A program made the translations under genes and the position numbers. The notes under the pieces were generated by a model. That model did not search any database. It had not been told where the DNA came from and saw only the letters and a list, made by a program, of their open reading frames with translations. From Mortierella alpina (taxonomy: Eukaryota; Mortierellomycota; Mortierellomycetes; Mortierellales; Mortierellaceae), in contig JANATF010000006.1 in assembly GCA_029449245.1 (NCBI GenBank), positions 186,001 through 250,000 of the forward strand: a DNA stretch of 64,000 nt, in the 5' to 3' direction. This document shows positions 34,836-44,602 of this stretch, one piece after another; the first letter of the stretch is position 1, and every line of letters starts with the position of its first letter.

Positions 34836-37610
34836 TTATTGCGGACCAAACCATGCCCTCTTTCCATCCTTACCCAGTACAGTCAACGTGTCTCCATGTT
34901 TCGCATGCAGAGTCGTAGCTCTAGTGATCCTGACTCTGTCATGGGTCAGGTTTTGAATAGCCCTAACAGTACCTCCTCCGCTCTCCGCATTCGCTAGTGT
35001 GTCCTGGAGATCATGCTGGAACTGTATACGGCGCATTTGATCTACGCTGCTGACAGACTGACTCGCGTTTTTGAGATCCAACTCAAATCTAGAGTCAAGG
35101 TTGTCGATGTTCATGGAGCCGCCGGTCGCACGATTCTTGCCTTCGTCCTTTCCGAGGATCCCGGCCAATTCCCTTTGATCGATATTGGCACTTTGAAGAA
35201 CCTCTGCAGCCGAAGATTTTACTGTGGAGGCTATCCGATCCTTGCATTGCTCCATATGCTGATTAAGATCCTTTGCCCGCGCAAGGATAAATTTCCGGGC
35301 GACCCCATCTTGTTGCAATCGCGCCATTTGCAAGATGTGCCGATCCAATGAGAGTGAACTGGCAGCTGCCACCTTATGCCACTGACCAGCCGTATCCTGC
35401 TCGCTCATGGAGGTTCCTCCTTCAAACGCCTTTGGTGCAGGTGCCTGTAGCTTTTGAACATGTCTTTCCGTAAAACGACGCTGGCTCGCCAGTGTCAAAT
35501 CTCGTAGAACCATGGCGTCACTTTCGACCGTGGACACTTGGTCCTGAACCAATGAAGAGAGTTGCGCAATACCTTGCGAGAGCGAAAGCATGATTTCGTT
35601 CGAAATACTGAGCGCTGTTGTTGGGACACTTGTGGAGTTGAGTTTGATCATCTCGATGAGCTTTGCTATTGTCAGTTTCAACTGGTCCTAAGAGTAATGT
35701 CAGTATACAAGGAGTTTTTTGAGGAGCGGGGATCTATCATTGCATACAACAAAATTACCATTTGTTGGCCCGCCATCCTAGATGCCTTATTCATAGCCTC
35801 GAGCTTGGAACGTTGCTCATCCACGGACATCACTCGCTCCACCAGGTTTTCCTGCTCGGCTTGAATAAATTCCAGTGCTGTCGTGAGACCCTGTAAACTG
35901 GCCTTTGTCTCTTCGAGCTCCTGGTGCTTGATATTTGGCCTCTTCTCCTGGTCGCGTTTTTGGGCACGGTATCTAAGCTTTGAACATAGCTTTTCCTTTT
36001 CCTGCTCACAGGTCGAAATCCTGTTGTACACAGACTCGATTTGAACCACTCGCTCTACGTGGTGTTCACGGAAAAGCTAGAGGTTGAACGGTTTAGACGA
36101 TGAACTTCAACGCGAAGGAGTTGCGCACGCGTGGTTTGTATTTGCCAGAATGCGTTCTTACCTGCAGCAGTTCCGAAGCATCGGTAGCATCTGCACCTTC
36201 GCCCCTATGGATTTCTAACCCCTGCTGATGCCAGTCCTCCTTTGAGGAGCTCAATAATGATAACTGGCCCTTCTTCAACTCTAGGACTTGTTCGAGGAAA
36301 TATGACACGTTTTCGCTACGACTGCAGGCAAGTTGCTGGCACAACTCCTGAATAGCCTCTTTCGCTGTCATTTGTTCTTGCTCTCCCCTGACACAGCTAC
36401 AAATATAAACAATACAATCACGAAGGAGTTAGCTAATGGTATAGTAACTTAAGAAAGCAACGTAATTCTCAGCCTGGGTCTTACTCCAAAGCAACAGCCC
36501 TTGTGATGCTTGATACATCCTCCAGCGCTCTCTTAACGATAGTCTATACGTTATGAAGTTTCGCAAAAGCGTACGTTATCAACAGCTGTGACTTTGGGGG
36601 CATGAGCGATATGATTGTACGGTGGTATCCTACCTCTATGTGCTGTCGCTTTCCTACATCCTTATCCGCTGAAAATCTCATGCTGGCTTGTTGAAGCATA
36701 GGTTGGACTTTTTGCAACGAACTGACTTTTCCTGAACTTTGTTGAAGGTGGATATGCTTGATAGCTTGAAGCTGCCTCTGTTGTTTGATCCGCTCACGCA
36801 CATCCGCAAGCTCTCGCTCTAAACGAAATTCAACGACTATCAGCTTCAGTTCCACTGAAGGCAGGACCGATACCCAAAACACAATGCTGAAACATTCCTC
36901 AAACTTACGCTTGCTGGCAACTGTAAGAGTGAGCTCTCGGCACTGGAGCATCCTCGTCCTCTGATCCTTGTCTTCAGTATGTGATATCTTTGGATTCGTG
37001 TGCCTCGTCAGAGTAGAGCGACTCAACTGGGCGACGCGAGCTGTACTGTGCGTCAGGGGTCACGAGCAGGTCGTGAGTACTGGTGTAAGAGCTTACGAAA
37101 TACGCGCATTCTTTCATGTCAAGTACCTACGAGCGAGGCTTCATGTTTTCCGTGAGGTATTCGAGCATGGGACCGCATGGACCCTCACATAGGCTTTAGT
37201 TGTCAACGGCAAAAAAGGTGGAAGGGTCAGGGTACGGTTAAGAACAAATCTGTTGGGTATCCAAGGCAGAATAAGTCCTCCACTCCTTACGCCTACCTCA
37301 TTAAGGCTGAAGGATCAAAATCCTGCTGCTCAGGTACGGTGGATCTGAACTGAGTACGGTTCCTGGTATCCTGCTTTGGCCTATAGTCCAAATCGTTTGT
37401 TGCCCATGAGTAAACGCGCTCAGCTAAGCTTCGGATTAGTTTGTCCTTGTCCTTGTCCTTGTCCTGAATAAGTGCAGTGTCTGTGACTAGAGTTGCAGCT
37501 GTGGTTCTGTTTGTACTCCTTTCGAATGTTGGAGTCAGCCTCGGCTGCCGCTTCCCTGCTATCGATGCCAAGGTCTGGCGCTGCTGCTTGCGAGGGTGGT
37601 GAGTGGACAT
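34836..37610 (-). CDS. HAUS5-like augmin subunit (coiled-coil)
   Basis: Probable subunit of augmin, which recruits gamma-tubulin to existing spindle microtubules. Exons: 37297-37610, 37131-37193, 36909-37045, 36634-36818, 36485-36543, 36162-36396, 35759-36076, 34836-35687; 720 residues. The N-terminus fits the HAUS5 pattern: a Trp-containing helix (ERVYSWATNDLDYRP), then LCEGPCGPMLEYLTENMKPRS, comparable to the conserved LCRGQ...W..V..HV motif of HAUS5, followed by long coiled coils rich in Gln, Leu, Glu and Arg. The sixth exon has two in-frame acceptors (36396 or 36387). The start at 37610 is preferred over one 72 nt upstream, which adds a hydrophobic stretch. The coiled-coil body alone is not diagnostic, so the name rests on the N-terminal motif. 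Confidence 0.55.
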
Positions 37611-37973
37611 GCGGTGTTCTTCTGAGAGGCGTATTATGGAGACGAGAGTGAGGAGAGTGAGAAACGAGATAGAGTTCGACAAAGAAGCATAAGAAGAGGA
37701 CAGGTGGATTGATTGAATGCTGAATGATAGATTGGCAGTGGAGTGGGCGAGTTAATGGCCCCTTAGAACGCGTTCGCGGCACTTTGGTGGCGACCAAGGT
37801 GGCTTTGACGCTGTGGAGTCAAAAAAATCGCCTTATGGAGAGCCTCGCTGCTCGAAGTGCAAGAACAAGCACTCCGTTTGTTCCGACCGTTGGCTCTGAA
37901 CCTTTGAGTCTGCTCTTCTTCTCACGCCCACGCATCCGTCAACCTTACACGTACACAGACACATTCGCACAAC
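37611..37973. promoter_or_regulatory. Divergent promoter between HAUS5-like and DNAJC11 genes
   Basis: A 363-bp interval between two start codons. No gene seen; it must hold the promoters of both genes. Confidence 0.5.
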
Positions 37974-40634
37974 ATGGATGACCCCTACGAGGACAGGTCT
38001 ATGCCCATGGACCCAGGAAGCGCTCATTACGACGCGGATGATCTCCTGACAGACCTCGAGAACATGAAGCCTCCAGAACTCGACTATTATGCTGTTCTCA
38101 ATTTGTCCAAGACTGTAAGTCTTGCATCCTCTGATTCACGCATCACCTCCACTAAAGCTTCTGCTCATGCTGGCGGTCTGTACAGCGAGTGTGTTGCAGG
38201 ATCAGATATGTTAAAGAGACTTTGAATGATACACCCACTGACCTTTATCACGCTGTGGACGTTGTAGGCATCAGAGGACGAGATCAAGGACTCGTACAAA
38301 CGCCTCAGCAGGATCTTCCATCCTGACAAACACAGCGATCCTACGCTAAAGCAGGCAGCAGAGACAAAGTTCCATGTTATCAACAAGGCATTCGAAGGTA
38401 ATGCGCCGCTGCATCAGCTTCGCAGCTTTGGATGATGAGAATGTGGACTGAAGTCTCACCAGTGCCTTTTGCTTAGTGTTGAGCAATCCTCAGCTTAGAA
38501 CAGCCTACGATGAATACGGAGAGGAGGGCCTGAACACAAAGTGGGAAGTAGGCCACAAGATCAAGACACCTCAGGAAGTATGTGTAGCTTGAGTTGTTTG
38601 TTCGATCGCGTTAAACGTCCGGTCATGAAGGTATCCTCACAAGCCCCTCTATTCTTACCTCCTTGTTGTTACAGCTGCGAGAAGAATACGCGCGCTTGGC
38701 AAGAGAGAAGCGGGAGATGGAACTGGAGAGTCTGGTCCGTTCAAAAAACGACATCACGATCAACGTCGACGCAACAAAAGTTTTTAAAAATCGGGACATT
38801 CCCTCGCCATTCGGTGGCACCGCTTTCGCCAAGAAGAGTCGCGGAGGGTACTTGAGTGCCTTAAAGAGGACTGAAATCATGCAACTTTTCATGAAGAACT
38901 CGTTTGAGGTAAGGGTGCATTTGATCCGCTATGTCGATCCAACGTGCATGCAATGATGACAGTGCGACCTTCGCAGCCTTTTTTAATGTCTTTGGAATAT
39001 GTAATATTTTCTCATGTAACAGACTCAGTTCGGAGCAAGGACCCAGTTCATTGTCGGTGGGCAGATGACCTCCAGATCGGGCATGGGTGGTGGCAATGTC
39101 GTTGGCACGATCCGGCACACATTTTCCGAAAAGTTGAATGTAGAGGTACGACATTCGAGATGGCTTCTTTGGCGCCAGAATTCATGGGATTGAGGCTCGC
39201 GAATATAAGAGCTTAGCTACTAACCCTGGCTCTTGTTTACCTTCCTAAGGTTGGATCATCGCTATTGAACCCGAGGATCGGGGTTTTGAAAGGTACCTAC
39301 TCGATCGACCCATTGACATTCATCACTGGAACTGCGCAAGTGCGACACTTTCAGGGACCTGCACCTCTTGTTATGACATTTGGAAGAAGGATCACAAAGG
39401 GTGCAACAGGCTACATGACCTATCGCACGGGAGAGTGGGCCATTGGGTCGTGGGGTCCAATTTTCGAGAGGCGTCGAGACTTTTCATCCTTGGCTCTGGG
39501 ATTGAGTTCGCAGGACGAAAACAGGAGCTATCAGGTGGAGATTCAGACTGGAATCATGCAATCACACCTCTCTTTGGATCATACATGGACACTGGATCCT
39601 AACACAAAGGTCCGCGTGGGTGGAAGCTTATCGACCACAGCAGGCATTAATGCCAGTCTTGGAGCTGATCGTAAGGTGACAGAGCATACCAAGGTCGGTC
39701 TGGCTATAGAGGTTGGTCTCTCAGGAGGTGTCGCTTTCAATATCAAGTAAGTTTCTCGGCACATTGCACAGCTGGCAGTACATTGGTATTATGTTGGATA
39801 CTGATCATTCTTTCAACATGGTTTGTAGGGTCAAGCGTCTAGGTCAGAGCGTGACCATCCCGATCGTCCTGGCGGCTGAGTTTAATCCAAAGCTCGCATT
39901 CTGGGCCACTGTCGTTCCGATTTGCGCTGTCACTGCATTAGACATGGGCTATGTCAAACCCAAGCGTAGAAGAGAGCGCGCGGAAAAAGTTCAGGAGCTG
40001 CGCAAAGTCCATGCTGACTTTATCGCCACTCAAAAGAAAGAGGCCGAGGAGGCGATCGAGTTAATGCGAGAGTCGACTGTGCGAAAGATGAGACACGAGC
40101 AGGACAAGGACGGACTGGTGGTTATCGAGGCGCACTATGGAAACCTCAATGCGGCCCCAGAGCTCAATCTGGTGGCAGACGTCACGGTTGCTATCCAGGC
40201 ACTCGTGAATAACTCCCAACTGACAATGCCTGGTGGCCATTCCAAGGTAAAACTGATCTACTGGATTGCTGCCTTTATTCATACGTGCTCCGTCTTGCCC
40301 ATCTTCGCGCGTGGATTTACTGTCGTTTCGAAACATGGGCACTAACGTCCTCGCCTGCGCCCAATTGCTTTAGACCCACATTCTTGGCTTCTATGATCCA
40401 TGCTTGGGAGAGAAGAAGCAGCTGAGGATAAGATATGAATTCCAGAGGAGGATGCATGAGGTTGTCGTCCCAGATACAGCATCTGTAGCGGCACCACTTC
40501 GATGTAAGTAGTACTGCTACTACTAATGGCGCCATATCGCTTTTTTGCGCGAGTGAAGGTTTCCTGCTCCTGACACTTCCTCTTTTCCTTTTTTTTTTTA
40601 TATTCTACTCGCAGCTCACCTTCTGGCACAATAG
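37974..40634 (+). CDS. DNAJC11-like mitochondrial J-domain protein
   Basis: J-domain protein of the mitochondrial outer membrane linked to MICOS and cristae organisation in animals. Exons: 37974-38114, 38268-38397, 38477-38577, 38675-38908, 39023-39145, 39250-39746, 39829-40246, 40374-40503, 40615-40634; 597 residues. The J domain covers about 36-105 with YYAVLNLSKTAS, the HPD triad in IFHPDKHSD, and a closing AYDEYGEEG. The middle is rich in alternating beta strands (VRHFQGPAPLVMTFGRR, TYRTGEWAIGSWGP), as in the barrel-like region of DNAJC11. The C-terminal DUF3395 domain has VVIEAHYGNL and ILGFYDPCLGEKKQLRIRYE. The last exon is only 20 nt and adds SHLLAQ; reading on without it would not end cleanly. 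Small terminal exons like this are easily missed. Confidence 0.93.
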
Positions 40635-40973
40635 ACACTGCTATACTACATTTGCAACGGTAACAAATAATGGTGCCCACATGGGTATTCGCAAAATAAT
40701 ACAAGCAGGCCATAGACGTTACACACACATTTTACTCTGAAGCTGCAGGCGACTTTGATCGCATGAATATGACGACTGAAAGGTCCAACGATTTCATAGA
40801 AGCTGCATCGTTGTGTTCCTAAGACTGCCTTTGGTGACGGAACGATGGAAAAAACATGTTGCGGGGATTCCACGATGGTTGAGTGATAGGGTATAGTCGT
40901 GCGACCCTCACCCTCCTGTGGATTGCTTTGAGGGTTCGAACCGTGTTTTCGAGTAGAGAGCTGTATTGTATCT
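40635..40973. other. Shared 3' region of DNAJC11-like and DAD1 genes
   Basis: A 339-bp interval between convergent stop codons. No gene seen. Confidence 0.45.
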
Positions 40974-41305
40974 TCACTCTGCGTCTTGACTTTGATACAT
41001 GTCGTCCTCTGCATTCTGAAAGGCAGAGGCGTGAAAATGCTTCCAGAGATGCGCTAGCTGCTCAAATTCGCTCCCGATGTTGACGATCGTCTCCAGGTTC
41101 CGCTGCAGAATGTTGATGTTGGCAACCATGTGGCCCATCTCCTATGGTGAGGAAGTAGTCTGTGTTGAGTTGCGAGAATGAAAACCGCTACAGAGCCAAG
41201 GCCAAGGACACTCACCAGTTTGATATCCGTGACCAGCCTTGCTCGTTCTGCGGCGAATGCGGAAGGTTCGGTTGCTGTTGAGGAAGATACTTGAGTGACA
41301 GCCAT
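40974..41305 (-). CDS. DAD1: DAD1, DASH/Dam1 complex subunit
   Basis: Small component of the DASH ring complex that couples kinetochores to spindle microtubules in fungi. Two exons, 41216-41305 and 40974-41141, giving 85 residues. The first exon encodes FAAERARLVTDIKL; the second encodes ANINILQRNLETIVNIGSEF followed by an ALWxxF-like HLWKHF, which together match the conserved Dad1 core (NxLNRNLE..I.VGxEF..V..LW..F). The start at 41305 follows directly in frame; an upstream in-frame ATG at 41377 would add 24 residues not expected in Dad1. Because each exon is short the gene is easy to overlook. Divergent from the chromate transporter gene. Confidence 0.85.
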
Positions 41306-41805
41306 GGCAAAGACGATGTGTTGCAATGCAAAAGCGGTGTGTTGGTGAGATCGCGCGAAGTGAGTCTGTACACTCAAAATAATGGCCGGGTTGCAGCACG
41401 TGCCTGAGATGCCAGTGTGTGATTTGGTCCCAGTCGAGTCTCCACCGCAATGTGGAAAGTTTAAAAAAAACGTTGCGCTTGTCCGAGCGCTTCTGTTGTT
41501 TCTTTCTGGCTTTGACCTAGCATATCCTCTTCTTCCTCCTCCACCACTCCGTCTTCCTCTTCCACCACTCCGTCCTCCTCTTCCTCCGCTTCTTCTTCCT
41601 CCTCCTCATTCCTCCTTTCCTCGACGTCCTCCTCCTCCTCCTCCTCTTTCCTCAACGTCTCTTTCCACGTCTTCCTCCTCCCACACTCCCCACTCTTTCA
41701 GCCCTCGGTCGCCTCCATTCCGTAAACAGTTGTCCCTCACATTCAGCATTCGTCTACATCCTCACCTAATTTCCAGGCATCAACAACGACCAGCTTAGAG
41801 TTGCC
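41306..41805. promoter_or_regulatory. Divergent promoter with CT-rich tract (DAD1 / chromate transporter)
   Basis: Five hundred bp between start codons. From 41515 to 41690 the plus strand is almost pure pyrimidine in TCC/TTC triplets, leading to the transporter start. Apparent Pro/Leu and Glu-rich frames through it on either strand are artefacts of the triplet composition. Confidence 0.6.
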
Positions 41806-43528
41806 ATGGCGCTACCCTCCTCCTCTAACCCATACAACCTGCCGCCACTCAAAGACCGTCTGCGAGAGGTCCTCAACACATACTTCAAGTTCGGCTACAC
41901 CACCTTTGGAGGGCCAGCGGCCCATATCGCCATCCTCTATGATGAAATCGTCCTAAAAAGAGAGTGGATCTCCAGCGAGCAGTTCACTGAACTTTTTGCT
42001 ATTTGTCAGGCACTCCCTGGACCTGCAAGCACAGAGCTCGCCTACAGTCTGACACTGGTTCGGTCGGGATTCCTGTGCTCTGCCTTTGCGTTCCTGCTAT
42101 GGAGGTAAAGCCTCTCCCCTGTACACTTTCTGACAATACACATCCATGCGTCTATGGAGCGTTGCTTGATCTTGCCGATTGTTGACATCAAGGCTCCTCC
42201 CTGGCCCTTCATAGTATACCAGGGGCTGTTGTCATGACAGTAGTAGGAGTGTTGATCGCCAACATCAAGGAAGGAATCCCCCTGTGGGCCACGCGACTGG
42301 AGCAAGGTCTCGCATCCGCAGCTATCGGTCTCGTAGCCCTCGCTGCTTACAGAATGTCGACAACCCTAGCAACGGACAAGCTGACCAGGATTCTCGCGCT
42401 TGTAGCCGGAGGTGTTTCGGCTCTTTATACAGCGCCCTGGCTGCTGCCTGTCCTTATGATCTCTGGAGGGCTCGTCAGCTACACCTTTGATACCTTCATT
42501 GCACCGGCCTATCTCAAGAGGACTGAGCAGCGAGGCAAGTGCAAGGACAAGGAAGTAGCGACCAAAAAAGATCTAGAGAAAGGAGATGGTATCCAAGGCG
42601 CCGAATCTCCAGCAGCACCTGTCTTAGATCACACACACGAAGGATCAATCGATGACAAAGCCTCAAGTGTACACAGTTCGCTCAGGAACCGAGATACTGT
42701 TGAAACCCTAGCCTATGCAGAGAATGATGTTACAATCTCGGATAGCCAGGTTCGTGATGGAAGGAAGTGTTTGATCTCCTCCCCTCTGGTCTATTTGACC
42801 AGCGGCGACATACCCGCTTGTTAACACGCCATATCCCATCGTCCTTATAGGTCGATAGCGAGAGAAAGCAGTTCTCGTACACAAAGAAGCTAGGATTCTT
42901 CTTCCTCTTGATCTTTCTTGCCTTCCTCGTTGCGTCCATTCTGGTCAAAGCCCTCGTCCCTCCGTCTACCGTCGCACAGTACGGCCCACTGGCCGCTACC
43001 TTTTTCTTTGTGGGCTCTATCATCTTTGGTGGCGGACCTGTGATTATCCCTTTGTTGAAAACATACACCGTGGACTCTGGATGGATGACCAATCAGCAGT
43101 TCTTGGTGGGCCTTGCCCTGATCCAGTCTCTACCAGGGCCCAACTTCAACTTTGCGTGCTTCCTCGGTGCAGTAGCCATGATCAACGCCAACAAGAACGG
43201 TGTTGCAGGAGCGGTCCTCTGCTTCATCGGCATTTTCCTGCCAGGCATCTTACTCAAGAACGCCATCATTCCGTTTTGGCAGTTTGTGCGGCAACATCCT
43301 TCGGTGAAGATGGTTTTTAGAGGCGTCAATGCTTGTGCGCTGGGTCTAGTCTTTTCTGCGATATGGCTTCTCTGGGTCCAGACTAACGAAGTCGGCGGAG
43401 ACAGCGGATATCATGGAGTGATTGCCAGCACAGCTTTTGTGGCCTCGGGATACCTTAACGTGCCTGCCCCATTTGCGATTATTCTCGGAGGTGCCATGGG
43501 AGCTATCGAGTATGCAGTGAGCAAATAA
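41806..43528 (+). CDS. Chromate ion transporter (CHR family)
   Basis: Integral membrane transporter of the CHR family; bacterial members export chromate, and the physiological substrate in fungi is uncertain. Exons: 41806-42104, 42215-42749, 42851-43528; 503 residues. It has the two homologous halves of long-chain CHR proteins: FKFGYTTFGGPAAHIAILYD with CQALPGPASTELAY in the first, and VGSIIFGGGPVIIPLLKTY with LIQSLPGPNFNFACFLG in the second. Each half continues into four or five hydrophobic segments. A hydrophilic linker of about 85 residues, rich in Lys, Glu and Asp, separates them. The second intron has the less usual donor GTTCGT. The exon 1-2 junction restores FLLWSIPGAVVM, supporting the acceptor at 42214. 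Confidence 0.93.
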
Positions 43529-43649
43529 AAAAAAACAAATATAGACTTTCATTCACTCACTCATTCCTCAGCACAAGTCGCCTCGCTTTACACTCCAGGT
43601 CATTGAAGGAAAAAAGAAGAAAAAAAACTTCACCGAGGCAAAAGATGAA
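43529..43649. other. 3' region of the chromate transporter gene and tRNA-Leu 3' flank
   Basis: Short interval with A-rich runs. The T run on the minus strand at the right end (TCTTTTGC) is the likely Pol III terminator of tRNA-Leu copy 3. Confidence 0.4.
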
Positions 43650-43732
43650 TGAAGAGAGTGGGATTTGAACCCACGCCTACGAATAGACCGCGGCCTTAAC
43701 GCGGCGCCTTAGACCAACTCGGCCATCTCTCC
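43650..43732 (-). tRNA. tRNA-Leu(AAG), copy 3
   Basis: Same 83-nt sequence as the other copies, on the minus strand: acceptor GGAGAGA/TCTCTTC, anticodon loop TTAAGGC, long variable arm. Its 5' flank carries the conserved element with one substitution and then a degenerate repeat array. Confidence 0.95.
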
Positions 43733-43747
43733 ATATGGATAAGCCAC
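43733..43747 (-). promoter_or_regulatory. Conserved element immediately 5' of tRNA-Leu copy 3
   Basis: Reads GTGGCTTATCCATAT, one base different from the other three copies. Confidence 0.55.
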
Positions 43748-43785
43748 AAATTTGAGATCATTATGAATCATTGAGAATAGTCAGT

Positions 43786-43903
43786 CAATTAGAGAGGGTT
43801 GATCAATTACAGAGGGATTATCGTTCAATTAGAGAGGTAATCTAATTATGGAGGTTAATAATAAGTGTTTAATTAGAAAGGTTTTCCGATTAAAGAGGGC
43901 CTT
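43786..43903. repeat. Degenerate AATTAGAGAGG repeat array beside tRNA-Leu copy 3
   Basis: About six degenerate units of 16-22 bp (CAATTAGAGAGGGTT, CAATTACAGAGGGATT, CAATTAGAGAGGTAAT, TAATTATGGAGGTTAAT and two weaker ones). One unit of the same motif sits at the same distance from tRNA-Leu copy 1 near 2401-2416. Confidence 0.75.
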
Positions 43904-44602
43904 CTAGAAACCATCTCAACAAACTTCGCGGTATGGACCTGAGTGGACGGACTCCCGTTGTCTTTGCTGGCTCGAGAGTGGAGGGTTTCAAACCTTCACA
44001 AGCCAGAGAGTCTGGCCAAACCTTCTTCGAATCGCGGATGGATGTCGCTATCGCTATGCTACCAAAGACGCCCTGGTTCTTCCCCTGGGCACCTCGATGC
44101 CCTTGTATGCTCACACAGGACACATCCAGCGGCCTTTGCGGCAGAGAAGAATGGCTCGTGCGAAGTGGCCATGCACACACCTGCCTGCTTTGCTCAGCCC
44201 CAGCGCTGAGCGTGCTCTGTGCTATGCGTTGGAGGACTGACCATCGTCATGCTGTATGTTAGTATGGCAGAAATAGATTTTTGGTCTTGGCAGCATAAGC
44301 AGGTCGAGTTGAGCCTTTTTTTTGGTGTATGGCCATGTGCCTCTGTCTCTCTCACTCTCTCTATTTCTCAGCCTCGTTTCTTTTGTCCTCGCATACTCGC
44401 ATACTTCATCCCTTCGCCATCCCCATCGCGTCCCTTCTCCTTCTCTGCTGCGTCCCCTCATCCAACTCCCATCCAACCAGCCTCATCCTCCGTTCTTCTT
44501 CCTCCTTATCCCGCCACTCGCTTCGTAGCCTGCCTCCACAGGCCAGCCCTTGTCCATCCCCCACCCTCCATACCCCATTCCCCATACCCCATACCCCATC
44601 TC
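43904..44602. other. No gene recognised; CT-rich leader of the eisosome gene
   Basis: A frame on each strand stays open through 43933-44180 but neither has recognisable features and they overlap each other. From about 44340 the plus strand is pyrimidine-rich up to the start at 44603, with ATACCCC repeats just before it. Confidence 0.4.

Noticed and set aside
41461-41655. Glu-rich minus-strand frame opposite the CT tract
   Set aside because: It is the reverse complement of the TCC/TTC promoter tract and codes only Glu runs.
43890-44262. Opposed open frames upstream of the eisosome gene
   Set aside because: Frames on both strands overlap fully, neither has recognisable features, and no leader or splice pattern supports one over the other.
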